DNA of 15,646 nt. It comes from Proteiniphilum sp. UBA4977 (GTDB taxonomy: Bacteria; Bacteroidota; Bacteroidia; Bacteroidales; Dysgonomonadaceae). How positions within the stretch are numbered: the first letter of the stretch is position 1; the number at the start of each line of letters is the position of its first letter. The stretch spans positions 1-15,646 of the forward strand of contig DGZP01000062.1 of the NCBI GenBank assembly GCA_002398565.1. The letters are read 5' to 3'. Below, piece by piece: positions 8,283-13,648 of the stretch. A program made the translations under genes and the position numbers. The notes beneath the pieces are model-generated. The model was not told where the DNA came from. It saw nothing but the letters and a program-made list of their open reading frames with translations, and searched no databases.

Positions 8283-8941
8283 ATTTTCTCACCGTAAGCC
8301 AGATCCCCCGCATCTCCGATACCCGGAACAATATAGGCGGACTCATTCAATTCCGGATCGATGGCTGCAGCCCATATTGTAGTCTTTTCGGGGGGAAAGA
8401 TTTTTACGCAATACTCTACGGCCTGCCGGCTCGCAATGATAGTGGCAATGTGGATATGGGAGGGGGTACCTTTGGTGAGCAGCGCCCTGTAGGTAAGTTC
8501 CATGCTGCTGCCAGTGGCCAGCATCGGATCGGTCAGGATCAATGTTTTTCCGTCAATGGAAGGGGAAGCTATATATTCTATGTGAATGTCGAAAGATTGA
8601 TGACCGGTTTCTTTATATTTCCTGTAGGCTGAAACAAACGCATTTTCCGCTCCATCGAAATAGTTAAGCATTCCGTGGTGGTAAGGAAGCCCGGCACGCA
8701 AAATAGTGGCAATAACTATATCTTCATCCGGCACATTTACCTCTGTCACCGCAAGCGGTGTAGTAATTTCAAGGTTTCTGTACTTTAACTCCTTGCTGAT
8801 CTCATACGCCATAATTTCACCAATACGTTCAATATTCCGGCGAAAACGAAGCCTGTCTCCCTGAATTGTGATGTCTCTGATTTCACGGACAAAAGAATTA
8901 AGCAATGATTTATGATCCGAAAAGTTGTATATTTTTATCAT
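8279..8941 (-). CDS. upp: Uracil phosphoribosyltransferase
   Basis: Makes UMP from uracil and PRPP in the cytoplasm (pyrimidine salvage). The 220-residue protein matches the Bacteroidetes form from end to end: FRRNIERIGEIMAYEISK (33-50), ATILRAGLPYHHG (78-90), the PRPP loop LTDPMLATGSSM (136-147) and the C-terminal uracil site YIVPGIGDAGDLAYG (203-217). The frame is open back to an ATG at 9031, but those 30 lysine-rich residues are not part of the family. The promoter at 8984-8977 would start the mRNA inside them, so the ATG at 8941 is chosen. The gene converges with the glycosyltransferase and the two stop codons overlap. Confidence 0.95.
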   Translation of the reverse strand: MIKIYNFSDHKSLLNSFVREIRDITIQGDRLRFRRNIERIGEIMAYEISKELKYRNLEITTPLAVTEVNVPDEDIVIATILRAGLPYHHGMLNYFDGAENAFVSAYRKYKETGHQSFDIHIEYIASPSIDGKTLILTDPMLATGSSMELTYRALLTKGTPSHIHIATIIASRQAVEYCVKIFPPEKTTIWAAAIDPELNESAYIVPGIGDAGDLAYGEKI

Positions 8942-8976
8942 TCTCTGTCTGACTATACTTTTTTGTTTCCGGAAAA

Positions 8977-8984
8977 CAAAGGTA
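8977..8984 (-). promoter_or_regulatory. -7 element of the upp promoter
   Basis: The minus strand reads TACCTTTG, an exact TAnnTTTG match. The base group 19 positions upstream reads TTCA (9007-9004), a poor -33. Transcription from about 8970 gives a 29-base leader to the ATG at 8941, which supports that start over the one at 9031. Confidence 0.6.
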
Positions 8985-9059
8985 TTGTTTTTCTTCTTTT
9001 TATTGAACATTTTCTGCCTTTTTTTGTTCATAGCTGTGTTTCGGGTGAAAAAGAGCTAC

Positions 9060-9083
9060 AATTAAAGAAATATTTCTTTAATT
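9060..9083. repeat. 24-bp perfect palindrome between upp and pckA
   Basis: The arm AATTAAAGAAAT is followed directly by its exact reverse complement ATTTCTTTAATT; the flanking bases (c/c) do not pair. It lies just upstream of the pckA core promoter and upstream of the upp promoter, so it should not be transcribed from either. A binding site for a dimeric regulator is the simplest reading; which regulator is unknown. Confidence 0.6.
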
Positions 9084-9104
9084 CCTTTTATTTTTGAAGG
9101 AATT
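9080..9104. repeat. Second inverted repeat in the pckA promoter region
   Basis: AATTCCTT (9080-9087) and AAGGAATT (9097-9104) are exact inverted arms around nine bases. The repeat overlaps the end of the 24-bp palindrome and the place where the -33 element of pckA should be. It could be a second regulator site or chance in AT-rich DNA. Confidence 0.35.
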
Positions 9105-9108
9105 TATA

Positions 9109-9116
9109 TATTTTTG
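9109..9116 (+). promoter_or_regulatory. Probable -7 element of the pckA promoter
   Basis: TATTTTTG fits TAnnTTTG. Nineteen bases upstream stands TTTT (9086-9089), one base off TTTG. Transcription near 9123 would give a leader of about 65 bases. Confidence 0.5.
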
Positions 9117-9187
9117 TACGACTGTTTTAGGACTTATCAAAAAAGAGTTTTATACAATCATAAATAATAAACCCAAAATTTTTCAAG

Positions 9188-10780
9188 ATGGTAAATTTAG
9201 ATTTAAGCAAGTATGGTATTGTGGGCGATTTTGAGATCGTACACAATCCTTCCTACGAGACGCTGTTTCAGGATGAAATGAATCCGGCAAACGAGGGATT
9301 TGAAAAGGCCAAATTAACAAAAACCGGAGCCACAGCTGTTTACACCGGGAAATTCACCGGTCGTTCACCTAAAGACAAATATTTTGTAAAGGATGACGTA
9401 ACTCGGGACACGCTCTGGTGGGATGGTACCATCAACCGTCCCTGCACCAAAGAAGCATTCAATTATTGCAAAGGACGTGTGACAGAGCAGCTTTCTAAAT
9501 CTGAAAAACTCTACGTGGTTGATACTTTTTGCGGAACAAATGAAGATACCCGCATGAAAGTGCGTTTCATTGTAGAAGTGGCATGGCAGGCACATTTCGT
9601 GACCAACATGTTTATCCGTCCTTCACACTATGAACTGACCCATTACGGCGAGCCCGATTTTGTTTGCCTAAACGGCTCCAAAACAACCAACGACAAATGG
9701 CAGGAATTCGGGTTGAACTCCGAAAACTTCACCTTGTTCGACCTGACAGAAAAAATGCAGGTGATCGGCGGTACCTGGTATGGTGGTGAAATGAAAAAAG
9801 GCATCTTCTCGCTAATGAATTACTACCTGCCCTTGCGCGGTATTGCTTCCATGCACTGTTCTGCCAATGTAGGCAAAGATGGCGATGTGGCAATTTTCTT
9901 CGGCTTGTCGGGAACAGGAAAAACGACACTCTCTGCAGATCCGAAGCGTTTTCTGATTGGAGATGACGAGCACGGTTGGGATGACAACGGGGTATTTAAC
10001 TATGAAGGGGGTTGCTACGCCAAGGTAATCAACCTGAGTGAAGAAAACGAACCGGACATCTGGAGAGCTATCCGCCGTGATGCTTTGCTGGAAAACGTGA
10101 CAGTGGATGATGAAGGTAACATCGACTACGCCGATGGCTCCACTACCGAAAATACACGTGTGTCGTACCCGATCCACCACATCAGCAAGATTGTGCTTCC
10201 TTCACGTGCAGGGCATGCCAAAAAGATCATCTATCTTTCTGCCGATGCTTTCGGTGTATTGCCCCCGGTATCAATTCTGGATGCCAATCAGGCACAATAT
10301 CACTTCCTCTGCGGATTTACCTCAAAGCTGGCAGGTACCGAACGTGGTATCACTGAGCCACAGCCTTCTTTCTCACCCGCTTTTGGTGAAGCTTTCCTAA
10401 CTGTACACCCCACCATCTATGCACAACGTCTTGCCGAAAAAATGGAAGAGCATGATGCTAAAGCTTACCTGGTAAATACGGGCTGGAACGGAACAGGAAA
10501 ACGCATCTCTCTGAAAGATACCCGCGCCATCATTGATGCCATCATCGACGGATCAATCGAAAAGGCTGAAACATTCCATGTTCCTGTCATGAACCTCACT
10601 GCTCCCGTGAAGCTGAACGGCGTTTCAGACATTCTGGATCCACGAAGCACCTATGCCGATAAGAGCGAGTGGGAAGCCAAAGCCAAAAAGCTGGCAGGCA
10701 TGTATATAGAAAATTTCAAGCAATACTGTGATAACGAAGCAGCCCTCGCGCTGATCCCTTCGGGACCGCAGTTAGACTAA
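9188..10780 (+). CDS. pckA: Phosphoenolpyruvate carboxykinase (ATP-type)
   Basis: Interconverts oxaloacetate plus ATP with phosphoenolpyruvate, CO2 and ADP. In fermenting Bacteroidetes it is thought to run mainly towards oxaloacetate on the path to succinate and propionate. The 530-residue length is close to the E. coli enzyme (540). Visible motifs are TGRSPKDKYFV with R59 (57-67), MHCSANVG (222-229), the P-loop GLSGTGKT (239-246), the metal site IGDDEHGW (257-264 region), and NTGWNGTGKRISLKDTR (430-446). The start MVNLDLSKYGI is typical of Bacteroidetes PckA. It is a single gene between its own promoter and a clear terminator. Confidence 0.97.
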   Translation: MVNLDLSKYGIVGDFEIVHNPSYETLFQDEMNPANEGFEKAKLTKTGATAVYTGKFTGRSPKDKYFVKDDVTRDTLWWDGTINRPCTKEAFNYCKGRVTEQLSKSEKLYVVDTFCGTNEDTRMKVRFIVEVAWQAHFVTNMFIRPSHYELTHYGEPDFVCLNGSKTTNDKWQEFGLNSENFTLFDLTEKMQVIGGTWYGGEMKKGIFSLMNYYLPLRGIASMHCSANVGKDGDVAIFFGLSGTGKTTLSADPKRFLIGDDEHGWDDNGVFNYEGGCYAKVINLSEENEPDIWRAIRRDALLENVTVDDEGNIDYADGSTTENTRVSYPIHHISKIVLPSRAGHAKKIIYLSADAFGVLPPVSILDANQAQYHFLCGFTSKLAGTERGITEPQPSFSPAFGEAFLTVHPTIYAQRLAEKMEEHDAKAYLVNTGWNGTGKRISLKDTRAIIDAIIDGSIEKAETFHVPVMNLTAPVKLNGVSDILDPRSTYADKSEWEAKAKKLAGMYIENFKQYCDNEAALALIPSGPQLD

Positions 10781-10806
10781 GCCCGCTATTTCGATTACAA
10801 TAACTA

Positions 10807-10841
10807 AGAGGCCGTCCCCAAAAGACGGCTTCTCTTTTTTT
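10807..10841 (+). terminator. Rho-independent terminator of pckA
   Basis: GCCGTC (10811-10816) pairs with GACGGC (10824-10829) around CCCAAAA, extended by AGAG/CTCT with a small bulge, and followed by a run of seven or more T. It starts about 27 bases after the pckA stop. Confidence 0.85.
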
Positions 10842-10892
10842 ACCTGGTGACGAGGCAAGATAGCGCTCAATGTCGCTGCTCAATAAGGAAAA

Positions 10893-11678
10893 TCATTCCA
10901 GAATAAGTAATTCCACCTTCCTGAAGTCGACGGGGTGGCTTTCGCTTTGTAGTGAAATCGTCCCCTTGTGTAACATCTTGTCACCTCCATTCAACTCAAT
11001 CAGCCGTGCATAGGTAGCATCCCGCTCATCCAATTGTGGATGGTTGTAATGCAGCACGGTATCACCATTTATTACGTGATAGATCACCTCATTGCCTCTG
11101 ACTTCGATTTCTGCTGTAACCCAGTCATCACCGAAGAAGAGTCCGGAAGTGGAGTTGATACAATGCTCCAGCCTTAGATCACCATTCATTACAATATTGG
11201 TGCCGGGTGTACAGACGTTCATATTGGTCCTTTCAACCAGCGAGTCGCTTCCCAGAAGCTGTACCTCCACCGAGGTGGGAAAATCCTGATCGAACATCAT
11301 CGTCTCGGGACGCTGACCATGAACCATGACACCGGAATTGCGGTAAGCCCATCCCTCTCCTCCGGGACACTGATCTCCCACGAAGCGATACTCTACCCGC
11401 AGCTTGTAATGCGAAAGTTCATCCTGATAAAAGAGGTGCCCGAAACGTCCATCGAATTGATCATATTGATCATAGCGGACCTTGAGCAATCCATCTTCCA
11501 CCCTGAAGGTATTACCGAAGTTGTCACCTGCTTCATAGCCGGTGATTTTGGGTGTCCATCCGGCCAGATCCTTTCCGTTGAAGAGTGAAATCCATTCGCT
11601 CTCAGCACTCTTCTGTCCGCAGGCGGTCATCATCAGGAGAATCATGGCACAAAAGATCAATAAAAGATTCCTTTTCAT
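10893..11678 (-). CDS. Single-domain DUF1080 (3-keto-disaccharide hydrolase family) lipoprotein
   Basis: A 261-residue lipoprotein with signal peptide and lipobox MMTA-C20. The single DUF1080 (PF06439) domain covers about 28-260. It opens with the hallmark WISLFNGKDLAGW and carries LRVEYRF, NSGVMVHG, a conserved-style SVEVQLLG and a final strand FRKVELLILE. The family is a concanavalin-like beta-sandwich named for hydrolysis of 3-keto-disaccharides, acting outside the cytoplasm. Catalysis by this member is not shown by the sequence. It differs from both domains of the tandem DUF1080 gene further right by the cysteines C104, C156 and C173. It has its own -7 element and converges with pckA. Confidence 0.88.
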   Translation of the reverse strand: MKRNLLLIFCAMILLMMTACGQKSAESEWISLFNGKDLAGWTPKITGYEAGDNFGNTFRVEDGLLKVRYDQYDQFDGRFGHLFYQDELSHYKLRVEYRFVGDQCPGGEGWAYRNSGVMVHGQRPETMMFDQDFPTSVEVQLLGSDSLVERTNMNVCTPGTNIVMNGDLRLEHCINSTSGLFFGDDWVTAEIEVRGNEVIYHVINGDTVLHYNHPQLDERDATYARLIELNGGDKMLHKGTISLQSESHPVDFRKVELLILE

Positions 11679-11721
11679 CGTTACAATATTACTTGCTTTT
11701 CATTATCATTCACACTCCCGA

Positions 11722-11729
11722 CAAAGATA
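11722..11729 (-). promoter_or_regulatory. Probable -7 element for the single-domain DUF1080 gene
   Basis: The minus strand reads TATCTTTG, fitting TAnnTTTG, about 43 bases before the ATG at 11678. No TTTG is found at the ideal -33 distance; that place falls in the terminator stem upstream. Confidence 0.5.
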
Positions 11730-11741
11730 CAAAACAAACGC

Positions 11742-11772
11742 AAAAAATCCCGCTTTAGATCGAAGCGGGATT
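11742..11772 (-). terminator. Orphan rho-independent terminator, minus strand
   Basis: AATCCCGCTT (11772-11763 on the minus strand) pairs exactly with AAGCGGGATT (11755-11746) around seven bases and is followed by T's, giving six T in a row counting the stem end. It is oriented to stop minus-strand transcription coming from 11773-12168, where no gene can be called. The DUF1080 promoter lies immediately downstream. Confidence 0.75.
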
Positions 11773-12052
11773 CCTTAAATGGATTCGGGTGTGAGGGTAA
11801 CCCTTTCAACAATGCATTCTTGATCGCCTCCTTCGACAGTTTTTCGTACAGAAGGACCAATCGTAGCAGTACATTTCTTTTTTTCGTTTCCATCCGCTCC
11901 TTGGCAACACCACAGGAACCGGCGGTAGGAACGGTCACGTCGTCACCCGGACGTCGACTGGCCGGGTGGCTGAAGAGTATCTTTCATCTGCCTTCAGATT
12001 CTTTGGAGAAGGTGATGAAAAAGTCTTCCCGCATAATTCCATCGGTCACTCT
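11773..12052 (-). other. Unexplained stretch: possible small RNA gene, gene remnant or repeat element
   Basis: No convincing gene lies between 11679 and 12168. Minus-strand open frames exist (11983-11681 without a good start and running through the terminator; a 35-codon ATG frame from about 12043 ending near 11936; a frame without a start that ends at 11775), but none has a recognisable domain. Reading moves among all three frames, as in a decayed gene or non-coding RNA. A GC-rich patch at about 11905-11970 contains a seven-base hairpin (CACCCGG 11944-11950 with CCGGGTG 11962-11968) and stands out from AT-rich surroundings. Because an orphan minus-strand terminator follows, a minus-strand transcript is likely. 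Its identity is unknown to me. Confidence 0.35.
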
Positions 12053-12067
12053 CAATATTTAATATTG
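12053..12067. promoter_or_regulatory. Palindrome overlapping the -33 region of the lipoprotein promoter
   Basis: CAATATT and AATATTG are exact inverted arms around one T. The last three bases are the TTG that serves as -33 element for the gene at 12169. A repressor or activator site is plausible; chance is possible in this AT-rich stretch. Confidence 0.4.
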
Positions 12068-12095
12068 CCTCGGATTACATATATTGCTAAATTTG
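12065..12095 (+). promoter_or_regulatory. Promoter of the unknown lipoprotein gene
   Basis: TTG (12065-12067), 20 bases, then TAAATTTG (12088-12095) fit the Bacteroidetes consensus well. Transcription near 12102 gives a leader of about 65 bases. Confidence 0.6.
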
Positions 12096-12099
12096 CAGT

Positions 12100-12116
12100 A
12101 AATCTTCTTAAGATTT
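12100..12116. promoter_or_regulatory. Inverted repeat at the predicted transcription start
   Basis: AAATCTT and AAGATTT are exact seven-base arms separated by CTT, sitting on the predicted start of the lipoprotein transcript. This could be an operator or a weak hairpin at the 5' end of the mRNA. Confidence 0.35.
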
Positions 12117-12168
12117 CATGCGGATTGAAGAGGATTGAGATATCACATACAGTAAAGATTCCGTAAAA

Positions 12169-12777
12169 ATGATTGGAAAGTTTCCTTGTATTTTACTATT
12201 TATTGCCTTTCTCGTATTGGGATGCGGGAAACCGTCAGATAACCTGGCAGATTACTCTTCCGTAACCGTTCATTTTTCCGGACAGGAGGTGGCAGATTTG
12301 CAAACGTTGTTACATTTGTTTGAAGAAGAAATCGGTGTTCAGTCCGGTGCTTCCGTCAAGGCGAAATCTGAGGCCTACACCATGTTTAACAAACAACTGG
12401 TGGATTTTATGATGTTGGAAGGCCCAAAAAGTTTTCCACTATCCATCCAAGCGCGTACAAAACTGCTGGACGCACTCCATATCGGGACTTTTCGTTCCAT
12501 TTGGGTTACCGGTATTTCTACTTCCCGTGACACATGCGATTGCAAATTGATTTCAAGTTTGACAACAAACAGCAAATTTATCGATTTTCTAGCCGATATG
12601 GGAAAAGAGTTTCCACAACTGGCAGAGCTGCATACCGACCTACAAAGAGCAGGAGATATGACACCGGCCTACATTTCAACTGTTTTTCTAAACTTTGAAC
12701 AGCTAAACACACAAGACCCACGCACACAACTTGTATACGTAATCAGTTGCTTGTCGTGGGGAATGAAGTGGGAGTAA
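12169..12777 (+). CDS. Unrecognised lipoprotein
   Basis: A 202-residue protein with a signal peptide ending in the lipobox LVLG-C19, so it should be anchored in the inner or outer membrane. I recognise no family in the remainder. It looks like a compact, mostly helical soluble domain (for example EVADLQTLLHLFEEEIGV and AYTMFNKQLVDFMMLEG), with a central pair CDC at about 123-125 and another cysteine near the C-terminus (VISCLSWGMKWE). The start ATG follows a good promoter and the frame is clean, so it is a real gene. It stands alone, with palindromes on both sides of its promoter and the hairpin at 12832-12866 after it. Confidence 0.75.
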   Translation: MIGKFPCILLFIAFLVLGCGKPSDNLADYSSVTVHFSGQEVADLQTLLHLFEEEIGVQSGASVKAKSEAYTMFNKQLVDFMMLEGPKSFPLSIQARTKLLDALHIGTFRSIWVTGISTSRDTCDCKLISSLTTNSKFIDFLADMGKEFPQLAELHTDLQRAGDMTPAYISTVFLNFEQLNTQDPRTQLVYVISCLSWGMKWE

Positions 12778-12831
12778 ATGATTATGAAATATGTTTGAAG
12801 AGCTATTTCTCTTGCGTTGCCCTAAAAAGAA

Positions 12832-12866
12832 AAACCCTCTAATAATCAAAGATTATCAAAGGGTTT
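12832..12866 (-). terminator. Strong terminator after tRNA-Arg, possibly bidirectional
   Basis: Sixteen-base arms (12832-12847 and 12851-12866) pair completely, with two G-T wobbles on the minus strand, around a three-base loop. The minus strand continues with a T-rich tract (TTCTTTTT). It ends the tRNA transcript 25 bases after the tRNA. In the plus direction the tail is less T-rich, but it may also stop the lipoprotein transcript ending at 12777. Confidence 0.85.
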
Positions 12867-12890
12867 CCTTAATTTATTATTCATCCTCAG

Positions 12891-12962
12891 TAGCACGGCC
12901 GGGAATCGAACCCGAATCTAAAGTTTAGGAAACTTCTATTCTATCCATTGAACTACCGCGCC
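12891..12962 (-). tRNA. tRNA-Arg (anticodon CCT)
   Basis: The 72-base sequence folds into a full cloverleaf: acceptor GGCGCGG with CCGTGCT, D stem GTTC/GAAT, anticodon stem GAAGT/ACTTT with loop TTCCTAA (anticodon CCT, reads AGG), T stem TCGGG/CCCGG with loop TTCGATT, discriminator A. The 3' CCA is not encoded. G1-T72 and G4-T69 in the acceptor are wobble pairs. It is a single tRNA gene with its own promoter and terminator. Confidence 0.95.
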
Positions 12963-12972
12963 GTAACGGATG

Positions 12973-13003
12973 CAAAAGTAACACATTTTCAGTAAAACTC
13001 AAA
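12973..13003 (-). promoter_or_regulatory. Promoter of tRNA-Arg
   Basis: On the minus strand TTTG (13003-13000), 19 bases, then TACTTTTG (12980-12973) are an exact consensus match. Transcription would start about four bases before the mature tRNA. Confidence 0.85.
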
Positions 13004-13082
13004 AGAAAAAAATGCTTGTCTGTCCTCCTTACAAACATTTTCTTTCTTAAAATGTTTATCCACTAAGCAAAGACAAACAACA

Positions 13083-13583
13083 ATGAATAATATAGCCATA
13101 TTATACGGCTCGTCAGGCGGAAATGCTGCATCGGTAGCCAGGCAGGTACAGGATCTCTTCGACGGCAAAGCAGACATATTTAATGTATTGGAAGTAACAC
13201 TCGATGAAATAAAAGACTATCCCTACTATGTAATAGGTACATCCACAACAGGTATAGGCGACTTGCAGGACGACTGGGAAGGTTTCCTTCCTTCATTTGC
13301 GAGGATGGATTTGGCCGGAAAAAAAGTAGCTATTTTTGCGCTGGGAGACAGTGCATCCTATTCGACAAGTTTTGCAGAATCGATGAAAGTGGTATATGAT
13401 GAAATAAAGGATAAAGTACGGATTGTGGGTCAGGTAGCAGATGAAGGATACACCTACGACAGTTCCACCGCGGTTATTGAGGGTACGTGGATAGGTTTAC
13501 CCATTGATGAGGACAACGAGTACGACCTTACGCAGGAGCGTTTGGAAAAGTGGGTGGAATCACTGAAAAATGAGTTTATATAG
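13083..13583 (+). CDS. Flavodoxin, long-chain type, divergent FMN site
   Basis: A small FMN-binding electron carrier of the cytoplasm, 166 residues, the usual length for long-chain flavodoxins. It starts with NNIAILYGSSGGNAASVA, where the phosphate loop (9-16) lacks the usual TGTT-type threonines. The 50s loop GTSTTGIGDLQDDWEGF (52-68) keeps LQDDW but has threonine where the flavin-stacking tryptophan (GTSTWG) normally stands. The 90s loop is ALGDSASYS with Y93 in place of the usual GDQxGY. The C-terminal WIGLPIDEDNEYDLTQERLEKW matches classic flavodoxins. FMN may be bound more weakly or with a changed redox potential. No promoter matching TAnnTTTG is seen upstream. It is divergent from tRNA-Arg and convergent with the tandem DUF1080 gene. 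fldA is not used as the symbol because the canonical FMN-site residues are altered. Confidence 0.85.
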   Translation: MNNIAILYGSSGGNAASVARQVQDLFDGKADIFNVLEVTLDEIKDYPYYVIGTSTTGIGDLQDDWEGFLPSFARMDLAGKKVAIFALGDSASYSTSFAESMKVVYDEIKDKVRIVGQVADEGYTYDSSTAVIEGTWIGLPIDEDNEYDLTQERLEKWVESLKNEFI

Positions 13584-13590
13584 AGATATC

Positions 13591-13618
13591 AAAAAACCGC
13601 CGGAGGGTGGCCGGCGGT
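13591..13618 (-). terminator. Rho-independent terminator of the tandem DUF1080 gene
   Basis: ACCGCCGG (13596-13603) and CCGGCGGT (13611-13618) pair exactly around seven bases. On the minus strand the stem is followed by a T run. It lies 30 bases after the DUF1080 stop and just after the flavodoxin stop on the other strand, so it may partly serve both genes, although the plus-strand side has no T run. Confidence 0.85.
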
Positions 13619-13648
13619 CTCATGGGAAATGATGTATTGCACACCTAA

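Noticed and set aside
8942..9031. 30-residue N-terminal extension of upp
   Set aside because: It is lysine-rich and not part of the family, and the best promoter lies inside it.
9812..10180. 122-codon frame antisense to pckA (and other frames opposite large genes)
   Set aside because: Shadow frames: no start context, no domain, and the opposite frame is a fully conserved enzyme.
11681..11938. 85-codon minus-strand open frame
   Set aside because: It starts with GTG, runs through a strong terminator stem and the DUF1080 promoter, and shows no known domain. It is kept only as part of the unexplained stretch.
11820..12166. Two overlapping plus-strand open frames of 80 and 66 codons before the lipoprotein gene
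   Set aside because: They overlap each other, lack promoter or domain support, and the second runs through the lipoprotein promoter and both inverted repeats.
13591..13618. GC-rich hairpin read as a terminator of flavodoxin
   Set aside because: No T run follows on the plus strand; the T run is on the minus side, so it is assigned mainly to the tandem DUF1080 gene.
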